Shown here: in pieces, positions 25,545-34,405 of the stretch
How positions within the stretch are numbered: position 1 is the stretch's first letter
How the letters are laid out: the number at the start of each line of letters is the position of its first letter
Source: Candidatus Saccharimonadota bacterium
GTDB lineage: Bacteria; Patescibacteriota; Saccharimonadia; Saccharimonadales; Saccharimonadaceae
Direction of reading: 5' to 3'
Assembly (NCBI GenBank): GCA_017406405.1
Contig: JAFQYO010000018.1
Span: 1 to 45,378, forward strand
DNA: 45,378 nt
Made by a program: the position numbers and the translations under genes
The notes under the pieces: generated by a model
Told to the model about the DNA's origin: nothing
The model's database searches: none
What the model saw: the letters and a program-made list of their open reading frames with translations, nothing else

Positions 25545-25594
25545 TTGAATTTAAAAAAACAACTTGGTATTATGGTTATAGTTATGTTAGGAGG
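25545..25594 (+). promoter_or_regulatory. Promoter and Shine-Dalgarno of the giant surface protein
   Basis: TTGAAT (25545-25550) and TATTAT (25568-25573), with a TGg extension, are 17 nt apart. AGGAGG (25589-25594) precedes the ATG at 25599 by 4 nt. Unlike most promoters here this one has an ordinary leader. The rest of 25386-25544 is AT-rich and contains only the divergent rpsJ upstream region. Confidence 0.65.
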
Positions 25595-25598
25595 TTTG

Positions 25599-28500
25599 AT
25601 GAGGAGACGAAATTTTCGAATATACGTCTTTTTTGTAACTATTTTTTCCATATTTTCTTTAGGTCTTCTTTCTAAAAGTGTTTATGCTGAAGGTTGGATT
25701 GGTACTGGGAATTTAGGAGGGGGCGGAGGTTCTTCTACCGGCGGTGGTACTAGCACGAATATCCAGTCATGGTGTAGTTCGTTGTCCGCATCTGCCAGGG
25801 CTTCACAGGTGAACTGTTTGGGAATGTCTTGGGTTTATTATTCTTATGTTGGGAATGCGAATACTAACGGAAAAGAGGTTTATTTTACTCCGATGCCTAA
25901 TTCTTCTGCAAAAATCAGCTCAGAGTGCGCAAAATCAGGTTCGGGATTCTGGCACTATGGTCGAAATACTACTTCTCAAACTTTTTCGTCTTATGGTTAT
26001 TTTGGTGATTATAATTATACTACTTTCTGCGAGGGGGGCGCTTATTGTACTAAATCATATAACAATTCACAGTATGGAACGAGCGGGAGTTCATGGGGAC
26101 ATTTAGAGACTTATAGTGTTGGCAAGGCTGAATCTACTTATGGGAATCAGGCATTCGCAACTCCTTCAGGCACGCTTTATAACTCTAGTATGCCAGGCAC
26201 GTTAAATCATAGTTTGTATCTTAACGGAGTCGAGATGTATAGAGCAACTGAAGTAGCGGGGAGTCACGCAGAAGTTTTGAGTGATTATAAGGCCGCTTAT
26301 CATGCCCTTAATAATAAGGATTATACCGGCACTTCTCTTCCGAATGATCTTTGGGGATTTTGTTATTCGGAGTCAATGGACGATACTCCTGGAATGGTTA
26401 AAGCCGCCTTTCAAGTTAGCAGTAAATCTGCGACTGCGACAAAGACAAGTGGCGGTAACGGGGCCACTGCTACTTTTAGTGTGACAGGTGAGTTTACAAT
26501 TAAACGTAAGTCAAATGGGGCTTATTCGCATTCGGGTGGCGCTATAACTGTTTATTCATTTAATGGCGAGACAAACTCCTCGAAGATGACTAGCACAAAT
26601 AAGCTTAAAAAAGAAAAAACTCAGGACGTTACGAGCACCAAAACTGTGAGTGTGGCCGTTGGTGCTTCGCAGGACGTCTGTTTTGATTTGAAGATGTACC
26701 AGCAGTCTTGGTATGCATCGTCTCAGGTTACTACTCCGAGTGAGTATAAAAAGATAAAAACATGGACTGTTTGTACTACAGTAAGCAACCCAAAGCCGGC
26801 GAATAAAACTGCGACTTTTACGGGTGATATCTCTATTACAGGAGGTAATGGTTTGACATGCTCTCAAAAGAGCGATGGGAACTATACTTGTGAAGGAAAC
26901 GGAGAGAAGGAATCGGGATTTAGTTTGGTTCGGACTTTTACTGTTAGTAGATCCGACACGGATACATCTTTAAATGGCGTCGCGGGGACGACGATGCTTA
27001 TTGGGTCTGACACTGTACCTATAAGTAAGGTTACATATTCAACAGCCGCTTCGGGAGGGTATTGTCCCGTAGCTAGCTTCAAAAAATCCGGGACTGGACG
27101 TTGTATTATTGATACTGGTAACTCTGTGTCCGTCAAAGGCAGTTCGGGAGTTAAAAAAAGCGATGACGTGGAACTTTCTAGCGGTGAGGCCGGATCATTG
27201 AAAATCAAATACGGCTCGACTGGAACGTTTTGTTTCTCTTTAATTTATAGTGGTTCTTCCATTTATGAATATCCGTTTGGGATTGCGAATAGAGTTGGGG
27301 GGACCTGGGGGAATGGTCTAGGGACTGGCGTTGATGTTCAGAGATGCGTGACCGTCTCTAACCCGAAAAAGGTTACGACCACTTTTTCTGGGAGCGTAGC
27401 GGGTGTTTTAGATTCGCGTCTTTATCATGTTCCGAACTCAAATACTTATTTAGGGGACGGACACAATACTTCTTATACTGTTGATAGAGGATATAGTGTG
27501 AAAAGAACTGATAATAATAGCGAGATTTCTACTTCGTCTTCAAAAACGATACCATGTAGGTATAGTCCGAATACTTGTACGGGCGTTGTGGATACAGATA
27601 ATTTGGCCCCGGGGGCGACTTGGACGAGGACTTATTCCGATAATAATACCGTTGCTGTCGCGATAGGTACTACTGGTGTTCAACTGTGTCTATCTTTAAA
27701 ATATGATACGTATGTGATATATCGAGGCGGGGTTGAGCGGTCTCGAGATAATATGTCGGGTTCGACTTCTAAATGTTATACTTTTAAGAACCCTTCGCCT
27801 TATATCGGGACTTATTCGGCAACGACATCTGGTTATCTTTTGGCGCATGATAAGTTGAGTCTATCGAATAGTAATAAAACTGGAAAAATCGAGAACCAAG
27901 CTCGAGATTCAGATAATGAGAGGGTTTTCTCTTATCCATCAGACAGTGTATATAAAGGACATTTTACGCATGTGTTGTCGAGAACGAATACAAGCGATGC
28001 TGCCGCTGATAGTTATTTTTCCAATACAACTTATTCTACATATCAAGTTCAGCAACAAGTTGATGGGGGGGCGTGGACAAATGTGGGTAGTGCAAGCGGA
28101 ACGAAGACTTTTGAGAGTAGGACTGATTCGTTTACGGTTTATGACTCAGACGTTAACCTCGCGACCATGAATGCGAGCAACGCTGGGAAATATTTGACGG
28201 TTTGTCAGAGGCTTTATTTTGCAGCAACCTCCGAGACACCTAGGAATGGGAATGCTTCTAATACATCTTATACATACTCAACATCTTCTCCTACTTGTTT
28301 GATTTTAAAGAACCCTGATTATAGAGAGACGGAAACGCCGAATTGGGATAATGACGATACGAGCAATACGACGAATGAGACGATGAAAGCTGTAAGAGCT
28401 CACGTTACGCGAGTTATACCTTTTGCGCCAACTGTCCATTTTATGGACGGGGCGGTAAAAACCTCGTCTGGGACGTATCAAGTTCATAAATACACGCTCT

Positions 28501-30635
28501 CCGCGCTTTATGACCATTTGTTAAAGAGGCAGGATTATGTGAACCTTACAGACAAGAATAAGCTTATTAGCTTTGATGAGAGTTTGAACGGGACGAATTA
28601 TGATAATGCGGCGGCGACAGAGACGATGACGGGCGGGAAATTTGTCTATAGTACGAAGAATGGTTCGATGTACGAAAACGATGCGTTTGAGGTCACGTCC
28701 GGGTATTTGTCTCAACAGAAATTCTATGAACTCGGGACGTCTTCGTTCGTTACGGGTACTCTTTATCCGATTTCAGATACGAATACGAATACGAGATATA
28801 ATTTAACCTTCGGGGCTAACTCTGTAACAAGTCCGGACCCGAGTAAGTGGGACACTTCAACACATACTAACAATAATGGGAGAACGCTATCTTCTCTCGG
28901 AAGCTCTATTCCCGCGGGGGTGACGGCGACGTTGATGAGAAATACGAACGTTGATAAATATCAATGGAGAGTGAGATATGTGGATGTGCTTCGAAGAGAA
29001 GTGTATTATAGCAATATGGAGACAAAGGCGATCAACGAGTCTGTTTCCGGAGGCTGGATGTATGATAGAACGAAACTTGTATCGACGAGCCCGGAGCTCG
29101 TGACGGGAGAACATAGTTCGGAGGATTCTTCGGTCAGAATCGAGAGAAAAAGAAACTATGAAATTTCTTCGACAAGCATAAATGCTCCGGGGAGAGTTGT
29201 CGTGAGTGCGGCGCAGACTATAAGTCCGACCTTCCATATTGATATTTTGAAGGATACTGGCTATACGGATAAAGATGTAGATGGGAATGCGATTCGGCGT
29301 GAGTATATTACCGACATGAACTCGGAAGTTAAGATTATTAAATTTGTGGTCGGAAACGGAGTTGCTTCGGGGAGTACTACGGACAGTTATTTGAATGATA
29401 AGGTGGATTCGGGAGATGCGAATGCTGTTTGTGGAAGTTTGACCGGTTCTGGATTTGCTAGTAGTTGTGACTGGTACGATTTATCGACTTCGTTCTCGAG
29501 CGAGAGTTCAAATTCGGCGAGATTGAAGGGGACGGGAGTGTATCGCGATGATGATAATAATGGATATACGATTGACTTGACGTTAAATCCGATTACTGTG
29601 CCGACATCTACACTCGGGGATAAGTTCTGTATTGCGCTCGTCATTTCTAATAGAAGCAGCACTTCGAGCCAGTACTATAAGTCAACAAGTTATTGTGTCG
29701 GGATTGGAAAGAGGCCAAATGTCCAGGTTTATGGCGGGAGTGTCGGGAGTAGCGGGAATATAAGCACTGCTGTTACGGCGATGGAGGCAGGAAGATTTGG
29801 TTCGTGGACAGATTTGGCGGTGATTGCGGACGGAATCATAAACAATATGTCTTCGGGAAATGGGATTGTTGCGAAAAAGACTTCGAGCGATTCAATTCCT
29901 TGCGGAGTTTCGAGTTTGACGATAGCGAATAAAGATTGCTCTACGAACGGGCTGGGGAATTCGGACATTAGCCTTGATGATTCGACGATAGATAATTTAA
30001 TCGCGAGATACGAAAACAGTAGTAGAATCATTTCTTATTCGACGGAGGATTCGATTGAGATAAATGCAGATACGTTCAGTAGCTTCGGGATGGGAGATAT
30101 CAAGAATGTTGGATATAATGTTGCAACGAGCGACGTAACAGCTTTGCCGTTCTTCATACACTCTTCCGGAACCGTGACGATTACTGATGATATCGTGAAC
30201 TATTTCTATGGGCAAGGCGTCGTTATTACCGGGAACGCAATTCCGCAAGTGATTATTGTCGCCGATCAAGGAATAAACATAGCAGAGAATGTAACGAGAG
30301 TTGATGCTTGGTTACTTACCCGAGGAACAATAGACACTTGTACAAAGGACAGGTCTTCGGTAGAGTATAATATCGGTGGCTCAGATAATAATAGCAACTT
30401 GAATTCCGACCAGTGTGGAGGGGCAACATTGAGGATAAACGGCGCTATGATTGCTAAAGTGTTTAACTTGAAGAGGACTTATGGAGCAGATTATGCGTTC
30501 GGAAACGAAAATATGGCAGCAGGCGCAGAGCTGATTGACCTTAATCCTTCGATGTATCTGTTCGGAACGAGCGAAGCAAATCAATCCGCCCAGCCAAAAA
30601 CGACATACCTTAAGAAGCTAGCTCCTAGGTACTAA
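25599..30635 (+). CDS. Giant secreted surface protein with paired-cysteine repeats
   Basis: This 1678-residue exported protein begins with a basic start and hydrophobic signal (MRRRNFRIYVFFVTIFSIF...SVYA). An in-frame ATG at 25539 lies upstream of the promoter, so 25599 is preferred. A Gly-rich linker follows. Five degenerate repeats each show a cysteine in a strand such as VCFDLKMY, FCFSLIY, LCLSLKY, VCQRLYF or FCIALVI. About 25-35 residues later comes CTTVSNPKP, CVTVSNPKK, CYTFKNPSP, CLILKNPDY or CVGIGKRPN (near residues 389, 581, 725, 899 and 1365). These look like disulfide-bearing Ig-like domains. The C-terminal 300 residues (IIVADQGINIAENVT...LKKLAPRY) resemble a module I associate with secreted CPR proteins. 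No LPxTG-type anchor. Its stop codon overlaps that of the convergent gene. Confidence 0.75.
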   Translation: MRRRNFRIYVFFVTIFSIFSLGLLSKSVYAEGWIGTGNLGGGGGSSTGGGTSTNIQSWCSSLSASARASQVNCLGMSWVYYSYVGNANTNGKEVYFTPMPNSSAKISSECAKSGSGFWHYGRNTTSQTFSSYGYFGDYNYTTFCEGGAYCTKSYNNSQYGTSGSSWGHLETYSVGKAESTYGNQAFATPSGTLYNSSMPGTLNHSLYLNGVEMYRATEVAGSHAEVLSDYKAAYHALNNKDYTGTSLPNDLWGFCYSESMDDTPGMVKAAFQVSSKSATATKTSGGNGATATFSVTGEFTIKRKSNGAYSHSGGAITVYSFNGETNSSKMTSTNKLKKEKTQDVTSTKTVSVAVGASQDVCFDLKMYQQSWYASSQVTTPSEYKKIKTWTVCTTVSNPKPANKTATFTGDISITGGNGLTCSQKSDGNYTCEGNGEKESGFSLVRTFTVSRSDTDTSLNGVAGTTMLIGSDTVPISKVTYSTAASGGYCPVASFKKSGTGRCIIDTGNSVSVKGSSGVKKSDDVELSSGEAGSLKIKYGSTGTFCFSLIYSGSSIYEYPFGIANRVGGTWGNGLGTGVDVQRCVTVSNPKKVTTTFSGSVAGVLDSRLYHVPNSNTYLGDGHNTSYTVDRGYSVKRTDNNSEISTSSSKTIPCRYSPNTCTGVVDTDNLAPGATWTRTYSDNNTVAVAIGTTGVQLCLSLKYDTYVIYRGGVERSRDNMSGSTSKCYTFKNPSPYIGTYSATTSGYLLAHDKLSLSNSNKTGKIENQARDSDNERVFSYPSDSVYKGHFTHVLSRTNTSDAAADSYFSNTTYSTYQVQQQVDGGAWTNVGSASGTKTFESRTDSFTVYDSDVNLATMNASNAGKYLTVCQRLYFAATSETPRNGNASNTSYTYSTSSPTCLILKNPDYRETETPNWDNDDTSNTTNETMKAVRAHVTRVIPFAPTVHFMDGAVKTSSGTYQVHKYTLSALYDHLLKRQDYVNLTDKNKLISFDESLNGTNYDNAAATETMTGGKFVYSTKNGSMYENDAFEVTSGYLSQQKFYELGTSSFVTGTLYPISDTNTNTRYNLTFGANSVTSPDPSKWDTSTHTNNNGRTLSSLGSSIPAGVTATLMRNTNVDKYQWRVRYVDVLRREVYYSNMETKAINESVSGGWMYDRTKLVSTSPELVTGEHSSEDSSVRIERKRNYEISSTSINAPGRVVVSAAQTISPTFHIDILKDTGYTDKDVDGNAIRREYITDMNSEVKIIKFVVGNGVASGSTTDSYLNDKVDSGDANAVCGSLTGSGFASSCDWYDLSTSFSSESSNSARLKGTGVYRDDDNNGYTIDLTLNPITVPTSTLGDKFCIALVISNRSSTSSQYYKSTSYCVGIGKRPNVQVYGGSVGSSGNISTAVTAMEAGRFGSWTDLAVIADGIINNMSSGNGIVAKKTSSDSIPCGVSSLTIANKDCSTNGLGNSDISLDDSTIDNLIARYENSSRIISYSTEDSIEINADTFSSFGMGDIKNVGYNVATSDVTALPFFIHSSGTVTITDDIVNYFYGQGVVITGNAIPQVIIVADQGINIAENVTRVDAWLLTRGTIDTCTKDRSSVEYNIGGSDNNSNLNSDQCGGATLRINGAMIAKVFNLKRTYGADYAFGNENMAAGAELIDLNPSMYLFGTSEANQSAQPKTTYLKKLAPRY

Positions 30636-31429
30636 TAAACGATAGCCGCGAGAATCGACTCGAGGGGGGAAGAAGGATTAAACATGGCGAAGACGGAGAT
30701 TTTTGCGGCGAGTTCGCCAGACCAGAGCGAGATAAGCGAGTAAGCGGTTTTTTCTAGCGGGATAGTCGAAACTTTTCCGTTTTGGGCGGCGATGAAGTGG
30801 CCTTCGTGGAAAGTTAAAATCGAAACGGGATAGGACAAGGTGAATTTATGAAGAGTTTCGATAACCGGGAGGAGAGGTTGGGAGAGGAGAAGCATCTTTG
30901 GGTAGTAGAGAGCACGGAAGATTTTTTGGAGCTGGGCGAGCGAGGCAAAAATAAAGAGGTTCTCCTTCATGATAATGTTTAGAGACTCGTTCGCTACAAG
31001 GTCGATAGAGTCGCGAACGAGAAGAATCGGAGTGGAGCCGGAGTTCGCTATCAGTTCAGAAATCCCTAGGGCGGTTTCTGAGTTTTTCGAGAGGTCGCCA
31101 AGAATGAGACCAAAATCCGAGTTCGCCAAACTTTCCCTAAAATCAGGCGAGCGTTTAAACGAACCCGAGTCGGAGCTAGCGAAAAATTTTAGGTTTTCCA
31201 GAGGCGGAAACTTTGATTTTAATGAGTCGGGAAAAAAATTGTTTACTTCTTTTAGAAACGGAAAAGTATTTGAGACGTATTCAGAAACTTTTACTTCGGT
31301 CGTGAAAGAGGCAGAATGACCCCCGATAATGCTTAAAGTTTTTGATTTTTGTTCCGGGAAGTTCCAGGCGAGGTCTTTTAGGGTTTTGTCGTTTTCTGCT
31401 TTTTGCCAATAATCTAGTTCGTTTTTCAT
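30632..31429 (-). CDS. Ribokinase-fold protein resembling NAD(P)H-hydrate dehydratase (uncertain)
   Basis: This 265-residue cytosolic protein is not firmly recognised. The order SIIGGHSASFTTEV, SDFGLILGDLSKNSETALGI, TPILLVRDSIDLV, LTFHEGHF and LWSGELAAKIS recalls the C-terminal YjeF/NnrD family. There 'GG', 'GPGLG', 'DADAL', 'TPHxGE' and 'GTGDxLAGxI' occur in that order. The GTGD motif is replaced by WSGE, so the repair activity (dehydration of damaged NAD(P)HX) may be lost. It begins directly at the xth stop (TAGATG) and ends overlapping the stop codon of the giant surface gene. Confidence 0.4.
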   Translation of the reverse strand: MKNELDYWQKAENDKTLKDLAWNFPEQKSKTLSIIGGHSASFTTEVKVSEYVSNTFPFLKEVNNFFPDSLKSKFPPLENLKFFASSDSGSFKRSPDFRESLANSDFGLILGDLSKNSETALGISELIANSGSTPILLVRDSIDLVANESLNIIMKENLFIFASLAQLQKIFRALYYPKMLLLSQPLLPVIETLHKFTLSYPVSILTFHEGHFIAAQNGKVSTIPLEKTAYSLISLWSGELAAKISVFAMFNPSSPLESILAAIVY

Positions 31430-32221
31430 CTAAATCTCCAGAGTTATCGAGACCGGACAATGGTCAGAGCCTATTTCGGATTCGTAGATTTCGGCGGATT
31501 TTAGGTTTTTCTTTAGGGACTTAGAGATAAAGAAGTAGTCAATGCGCCAGCCAATGTTGTTTTTACGGGCGTTTCCCCAGTGGGACCACCAAGTGTAGCG
31601 TTTTGTGTCGGGATTTAAACTTCGGAAGGTGTCAATAAACCCGGAGTCGAGGAGATTCGTGATTCCCTTTCGTTCTTCGTCGGTAAAACCGGCGTGGTGA
31701 TGGTTTTGTTTCGGGCGCGCGAGGTCAATCTCTTCATGGGCGGCGTTAAAATCTCCGCAAGCGACGACAGACTTTTCTTTTTCTAGGGTTTTTAGGAACT
31801 TTAGAAAAGCGGGGTCCCAGACTTTTTCTCGCAGTCTTAAGCGAGAGAGGTCGGGTTTTGAGTTCGGAGTATAGACGTTTACTAGAAAGAATTTTCCGAG
31901 GTCGAGAGTGAGGACTCGACCTTCGGTCGAAGCTTCTTTGTTTTCGAAAAGAGGCGTCCGAGGTTCGATCGTGAGCTCGCTCTCCTTTTTTATTAAGGTC
32001 ATAGTTCCGGAATAGCCAGACCTTTCGGCGGGGTGCCAGAAGATTTCGTAGTTTTCTAGAGCGGAGTTTTCAAAAAGGTCAAGCTGAGAGGGCTTGCATT
32101 TTATTTCTTGAAGACAGAGGACATCCGGGCTTTTTCGCTTTAGGAAATCCTGGAGGGCGTTTTTTCGCAAAACTGAGCGAAGGCCATTCACGTTCCAAGA
32201 GTAGAGGTTTAGTGATTTCAT
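31430..32221 (-). CDS. xth: Exodeoxyribonuclease III (AP endonuclease)
   Basis: This Mg-dependent enzyme cleaves abasic sites and removes 3' blocks in base-excision repair. Motifs are YSWNVNGLRS, CLQEIKCK (metal Glu), GYSGT, NVYTPNS, ACGDFNAAH (catalytic Asp/Asn), GWRIDYFF and GSDHCPV (catalytic His). Length 263 is normal. The ATG overlaps the smpB stop by one base (TAATG), coupling it to tmRNA-partner translation. Confidence 0.92.
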   Translation of the reverse strand: MKSLNLYSWNVNGLRSVLRKNALQDFLKRKSPDVLCLQEIKCKPSQLDLFENSALENYEIFWHPAERSGYSGTMTLIKKESELTIEPRTPLFENKEASTEGRVLTLDLGKFFLVNVYTPNSKPDLSRLRLREKVWDPAFLKFLKTLEKEKSVVACGDFNAAHEEIDLARPKQNHHHAGFTDEERKGITNLLDSGFIDTFRSLNPDTKRYTWWSHWGNARKNNIGWRIDYFFISKSLKKNLKSAEIYESEIGSDHCPVSITLEI

Positions 32222-32634
32222 TAGAATCTCCCGCGGTCGAGGTCGCGCCGCTTTATTGTTTCGCGTTTGTCGTATTTTTTCTTTCCTTTCCCGAGGGCAA
32301 CGACGAGTTTAATGTGGCGGCCGCCGGCAAGGATTTTCAGAGGAACTATGGTCGAGCCAGCGACTTTTTCGCGTTCAAGGGATTTTATCTGTTTCTTTGT
32401 CGCAAGGAGGCGGATGTTTCGGGCGGTTTCCGCGCCGAGAGTTAAGTTGTTTAGCCAGAGCTCGTCGTTTCTAATCGTGACGAAGGAACCTTTAAGCTGA
32501 ACATGGTGGTCACGAATCAGACGAACTTCGGGGCCAGAAAGCGCCATACCACAAACAAGCTCGTCTCCGAGAGAATAGTCGAAGCGAGCGCGACGGTTCA
32601 CGGTCGTTATTTCGGGCGATTTTTTCTTTTTCAT
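32221..32634 (-). CDS. smpB: SsrA (tmRNA)-binding protein
   Basis: SmpB binds tmRNA and the ribosomal A site for rescue of stalled ribosomes. NRRARFDY, GMALSGPEVRLIR and the C-terminal GKKKYDKRETIKRRDLDR are diagnostic; the basic tail that reads the mRNA channel is intact though short. Length is 137. No tmRNA gene is visible in this window. The start is 8 nt after TGTATAAT, and this -10 box includes the stop codon of the upstream nuclease gene. Confidence 0.92.
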   Translation of the reverse strand: MKKKKSPEITTVNRRARFDYSLGDELVCGMALSGPEVRLIRDHHVQLKGSFVTIRNDELWLNNLTLGAETARNIRLLATKKQIKSLEREKVAGSTIVPLKILAGGRHIKLVVALGKGKKKYDKRETIKRRDLDRGRF

Positions 32635-32642
32635 TTAAGGAT

Positions 32643-32650
32643 ATTATACA
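32643..32650 (-). promoter_or_regulatory. smpB -10 box overlapping an upstream stop codon
   Basis: TGTATAAT on the minus strand contains the TAA (32644-32646) that ends the exported nuclease gene and lies 8 nt before the smpB ATG. Confidence 0.55.
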
Positions 32651-33423
32651 CCAACTGCACGTTCGTTTGGGCAGGTTTCTAGGACTTTTAGAATGGCATC
32701 GTGCTCGGCTTGAGAAACCCAGAGAGAATATTTGTATTTTACGCTGACTTGACGAGCGACATAAGCGCATCGGAAAGATTTGTTCGGCGGAAGCCAAGAG
32801 GCGGCATCGCCGTCGGATTTTCCTTGGTTTGTTTTTGCGTCGACAGCAAGCAAGTTTAGGGGGTCAGTCGCGAGGTTGTAACGCTCGGACTTTGTGAGTT
32901 TTTGGGCCCCCTTTTGCCAGGCGTCAGAAAGAGCGACGACGTGGTCGATTTGGACGCCCGAGGTCAGGTCGGATTTTTGGTAAAAAATGAGGTGGGAACC
33001 GGTGTAGGGCTCGTCATATTCGCCGGAAATCACCGTACAGCCGTCTTCGCTCGAGATAACGGCCGAATCTCCGAGCTCACGTTTGATGATTTTCTGGCGG
33101 AGAGAACAACCATCGATCGTCGGCCAGGCGGAATAGAACTGCGTCCGGGCGTAGCCAGTTTTCGAGGCGCGACCCTTTATCTCTAACTTTTTCAGAATTT
33201 CGGTCGCGAGGGGAGATTTTGACTCGGTCTCTCCGAGGGGGGTGAGTTCGGAATCGGAAGCGGAGGTCGAGTTATTCGCAACCGGCTCAGCGGAGGATGT
33301 TTCGGGGGAGACGTCGGACTTTACGAGATAGTTTTCATAGGAGCCAGGGTTTTTTATGAGAAATAAAGAAATAGCCACTGCTCCGAGAGCAACGGCTATA
33401 ATTCTTTTTTCTCTATATTTCAT
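32644..33423 (-). CDS. Exported HNH nuclease (DUF1524/GmrSD-C type)
   Basis: This is a membrane-anchored or secreted nuclease. An N-terminal basic-hydrophobic segment (KYREKRIIAVALGAVAISLFL) acts as a signal anchor, a Ser/Thr/Glu-rich linker follows to about residue 70, then the nuclease domain. It has IDHVVALSDAWQKGA (the HxxP-like first His of the motif), LATDPLNLLAVDAKTNQGKS (Asn, catalytic region) and WLPPNKSFRCAYVAR. Length is 259. Related extracellular nucleases degrade environmental DNA, so it could feed nucleotide salvage. Paired Cys residues suggest disulfides outside the cell. The start follows TGCTATAAT by 6 nt. Confidence 0.8.
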   Translation of the reverse strand: MKYREKRIIAVALGAVAISLFLIKNPGSYENYLVKSDVSPETSSAEPVANNSTSASDSELTPLGETESKSPLATEILKKLEIKGRASKTGYARTQFYSAWPTIDGCSLRQKIIKRELGDSAVISSEDGCTVISGEYDEPYTGSHLIFYQKSDLTSGVQIDHVVALSDAWQKGAQKLTKSERYNLATDPLNLLAVDAKTNQGKSDGDAASWLPPNKSFRCAYVARQVSVKYKYSLWVSQAEHDAILKVLETCPNERAVGV

Positions 33424-33439
33424 GTGCTAATTATAGCAC
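33424..33439 (-). promoter_or_regulatory. Palindromic -10 region of the nuclease gene
   Basis: GTGCTATAATTAGCAC is a perfect 6-4-6 inverted repeat centred on the -10 box, ending at the base before the ATG. It may be an operator; the arms could also hairpin in RNA transcribed through from rplK/rplA direction, but no T-run follows. Confidence 0.5.
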
Positions 33440-33447
33440 GGAAAAGC

Positions 33448-34380
33448 TTATGAATAGAGATTTTCGACAGGAATCGAAGGGCCCATGGTCGTCGTGATGA
33501 AGACGGATTTAACATAGTTCCCTTTTAGAGAGGCAGGTTTTTGGGCCTTTAGGGAGTCAAAGAAGACGTTGGCGTTTTCGAGAAGTTTCTCGGTTCCGAA
33601 CGAGGCTTTTCCGAGACCGATATGGACGATGGATTGTTTGTCGACGCGATATTCGACCTTTCCGGCTTTTGCTTCTTTTACGGCTTTTTCGATGTCAGTC
33701 GTAACGGTTCCGGCTTTCGGGTTTGGCATGAGGCCTTTTGGACCGAGCATACGGGCGAATTTTCCGAGCTTTGGCATGTAGCCAGGAGTCGAGATAAGGA
33801 CGTCAAAGTCGATTCCGCCTTTTTCGAGCCGTTTCAAGAATTCTTCGTCTTCGGCAATATCAGCGCCGGCGGCTTTACCTTTTTTCGCTTCGTCGAGCGG
33901 AGCAAAAACGGCGACACGAACAGTTTTTCCATTTCCGTTCGGAAGAACAACAGTCGTGCGGATGTTTTGGTCGGCTTGTCGGGGATCAACACCGAGGCGA
34001 ACGTGAGCTTCGACAGTCGCATCGAATTTTGTCGTGGTCGTTTTTAGAGCAAGTTCGAGAGCGTCCTTTAGGGAGTAGAATTTTCCTTTTTCGACAAGTT
34101 TCGCGGAGGATTGGTATTTTTTTCCTCGACGCTCAATAAGAGGGCGAGTAATTGGGGCGGCGCCTTTTGGCTTTCCGGCTTCTTCTGCCTCTTTTTCGGC
34201 ACGCTCAGCTTTTCGGGCTTGGCGTTCTTCTTCGGCTTTTACTTCTTCGATGTGTTTTTTAGACTTTTTCCCGGACTTTGCGAATTTTTCTTCTTTTTGT
34301 TCGGGGGTTTTAGACTCTTCGACGACTTCGGGGGTAGTTTCGACAGTTTCGTCTTTAAGATTTTCGGCTTTTTCTGCCAT
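33448..34380 (-). CDS. rplA: 50S ribosomal protein L1 with acidic/Lys-rich N-terminal extension
   Basis: L1 forms the 23S L1 stalk and moves E-site tRNA. The conserved core includes KTTTTKFDATVEAHVRLGVD, NGNGKTVRVAVFA, ARMLGPKGLMPNPKAGTV and VKSVFITTTMGPSIPVE. The first 80 or so residues are an unusual Glu/Lys/Ala-rich extension (MAEKAENLKDETVE... KAERAEKEAEEAG), probably helical. Length is 310 against about 230. The start at 34380 has an AAAGGA site; the frame continues upstream to an ATG at 34431 without one. It is not followed by rplJ/rplL and is separated from rplK by a large gene. Confidence 0.92.
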   Translation of the reverse strand: MAEKAENLKDETVETTPEVVEESKTPEQKEEKFAKSGKKSKKHIEEVKAEEERQARKAERAEKEAEEAGKPKGAAPITRPLIERRGKKYQSSAKLVEKGKFYSLKDALELALKTTTTKFDATVEAHVRLGVDPRQADQNIRTTVVLPNGNGKTVRVAVFAPLDEAKKGKAAGADIAEDEEFLKRLEKGGIDFDVLISTPGYMPKLGKFARMLGPKGLMPNPKAGTVTTDIEKAVKEAKAGKVEYRVDKQSIVHIGLGKASFGTEKLLENANVFFDSLKAQKPASLKGNYVKSVFITTTMGPSIPVENLYS

Positions 34381-34405
34381 GATTATTCCTTTCTGTGGTG
34401 ATAGC

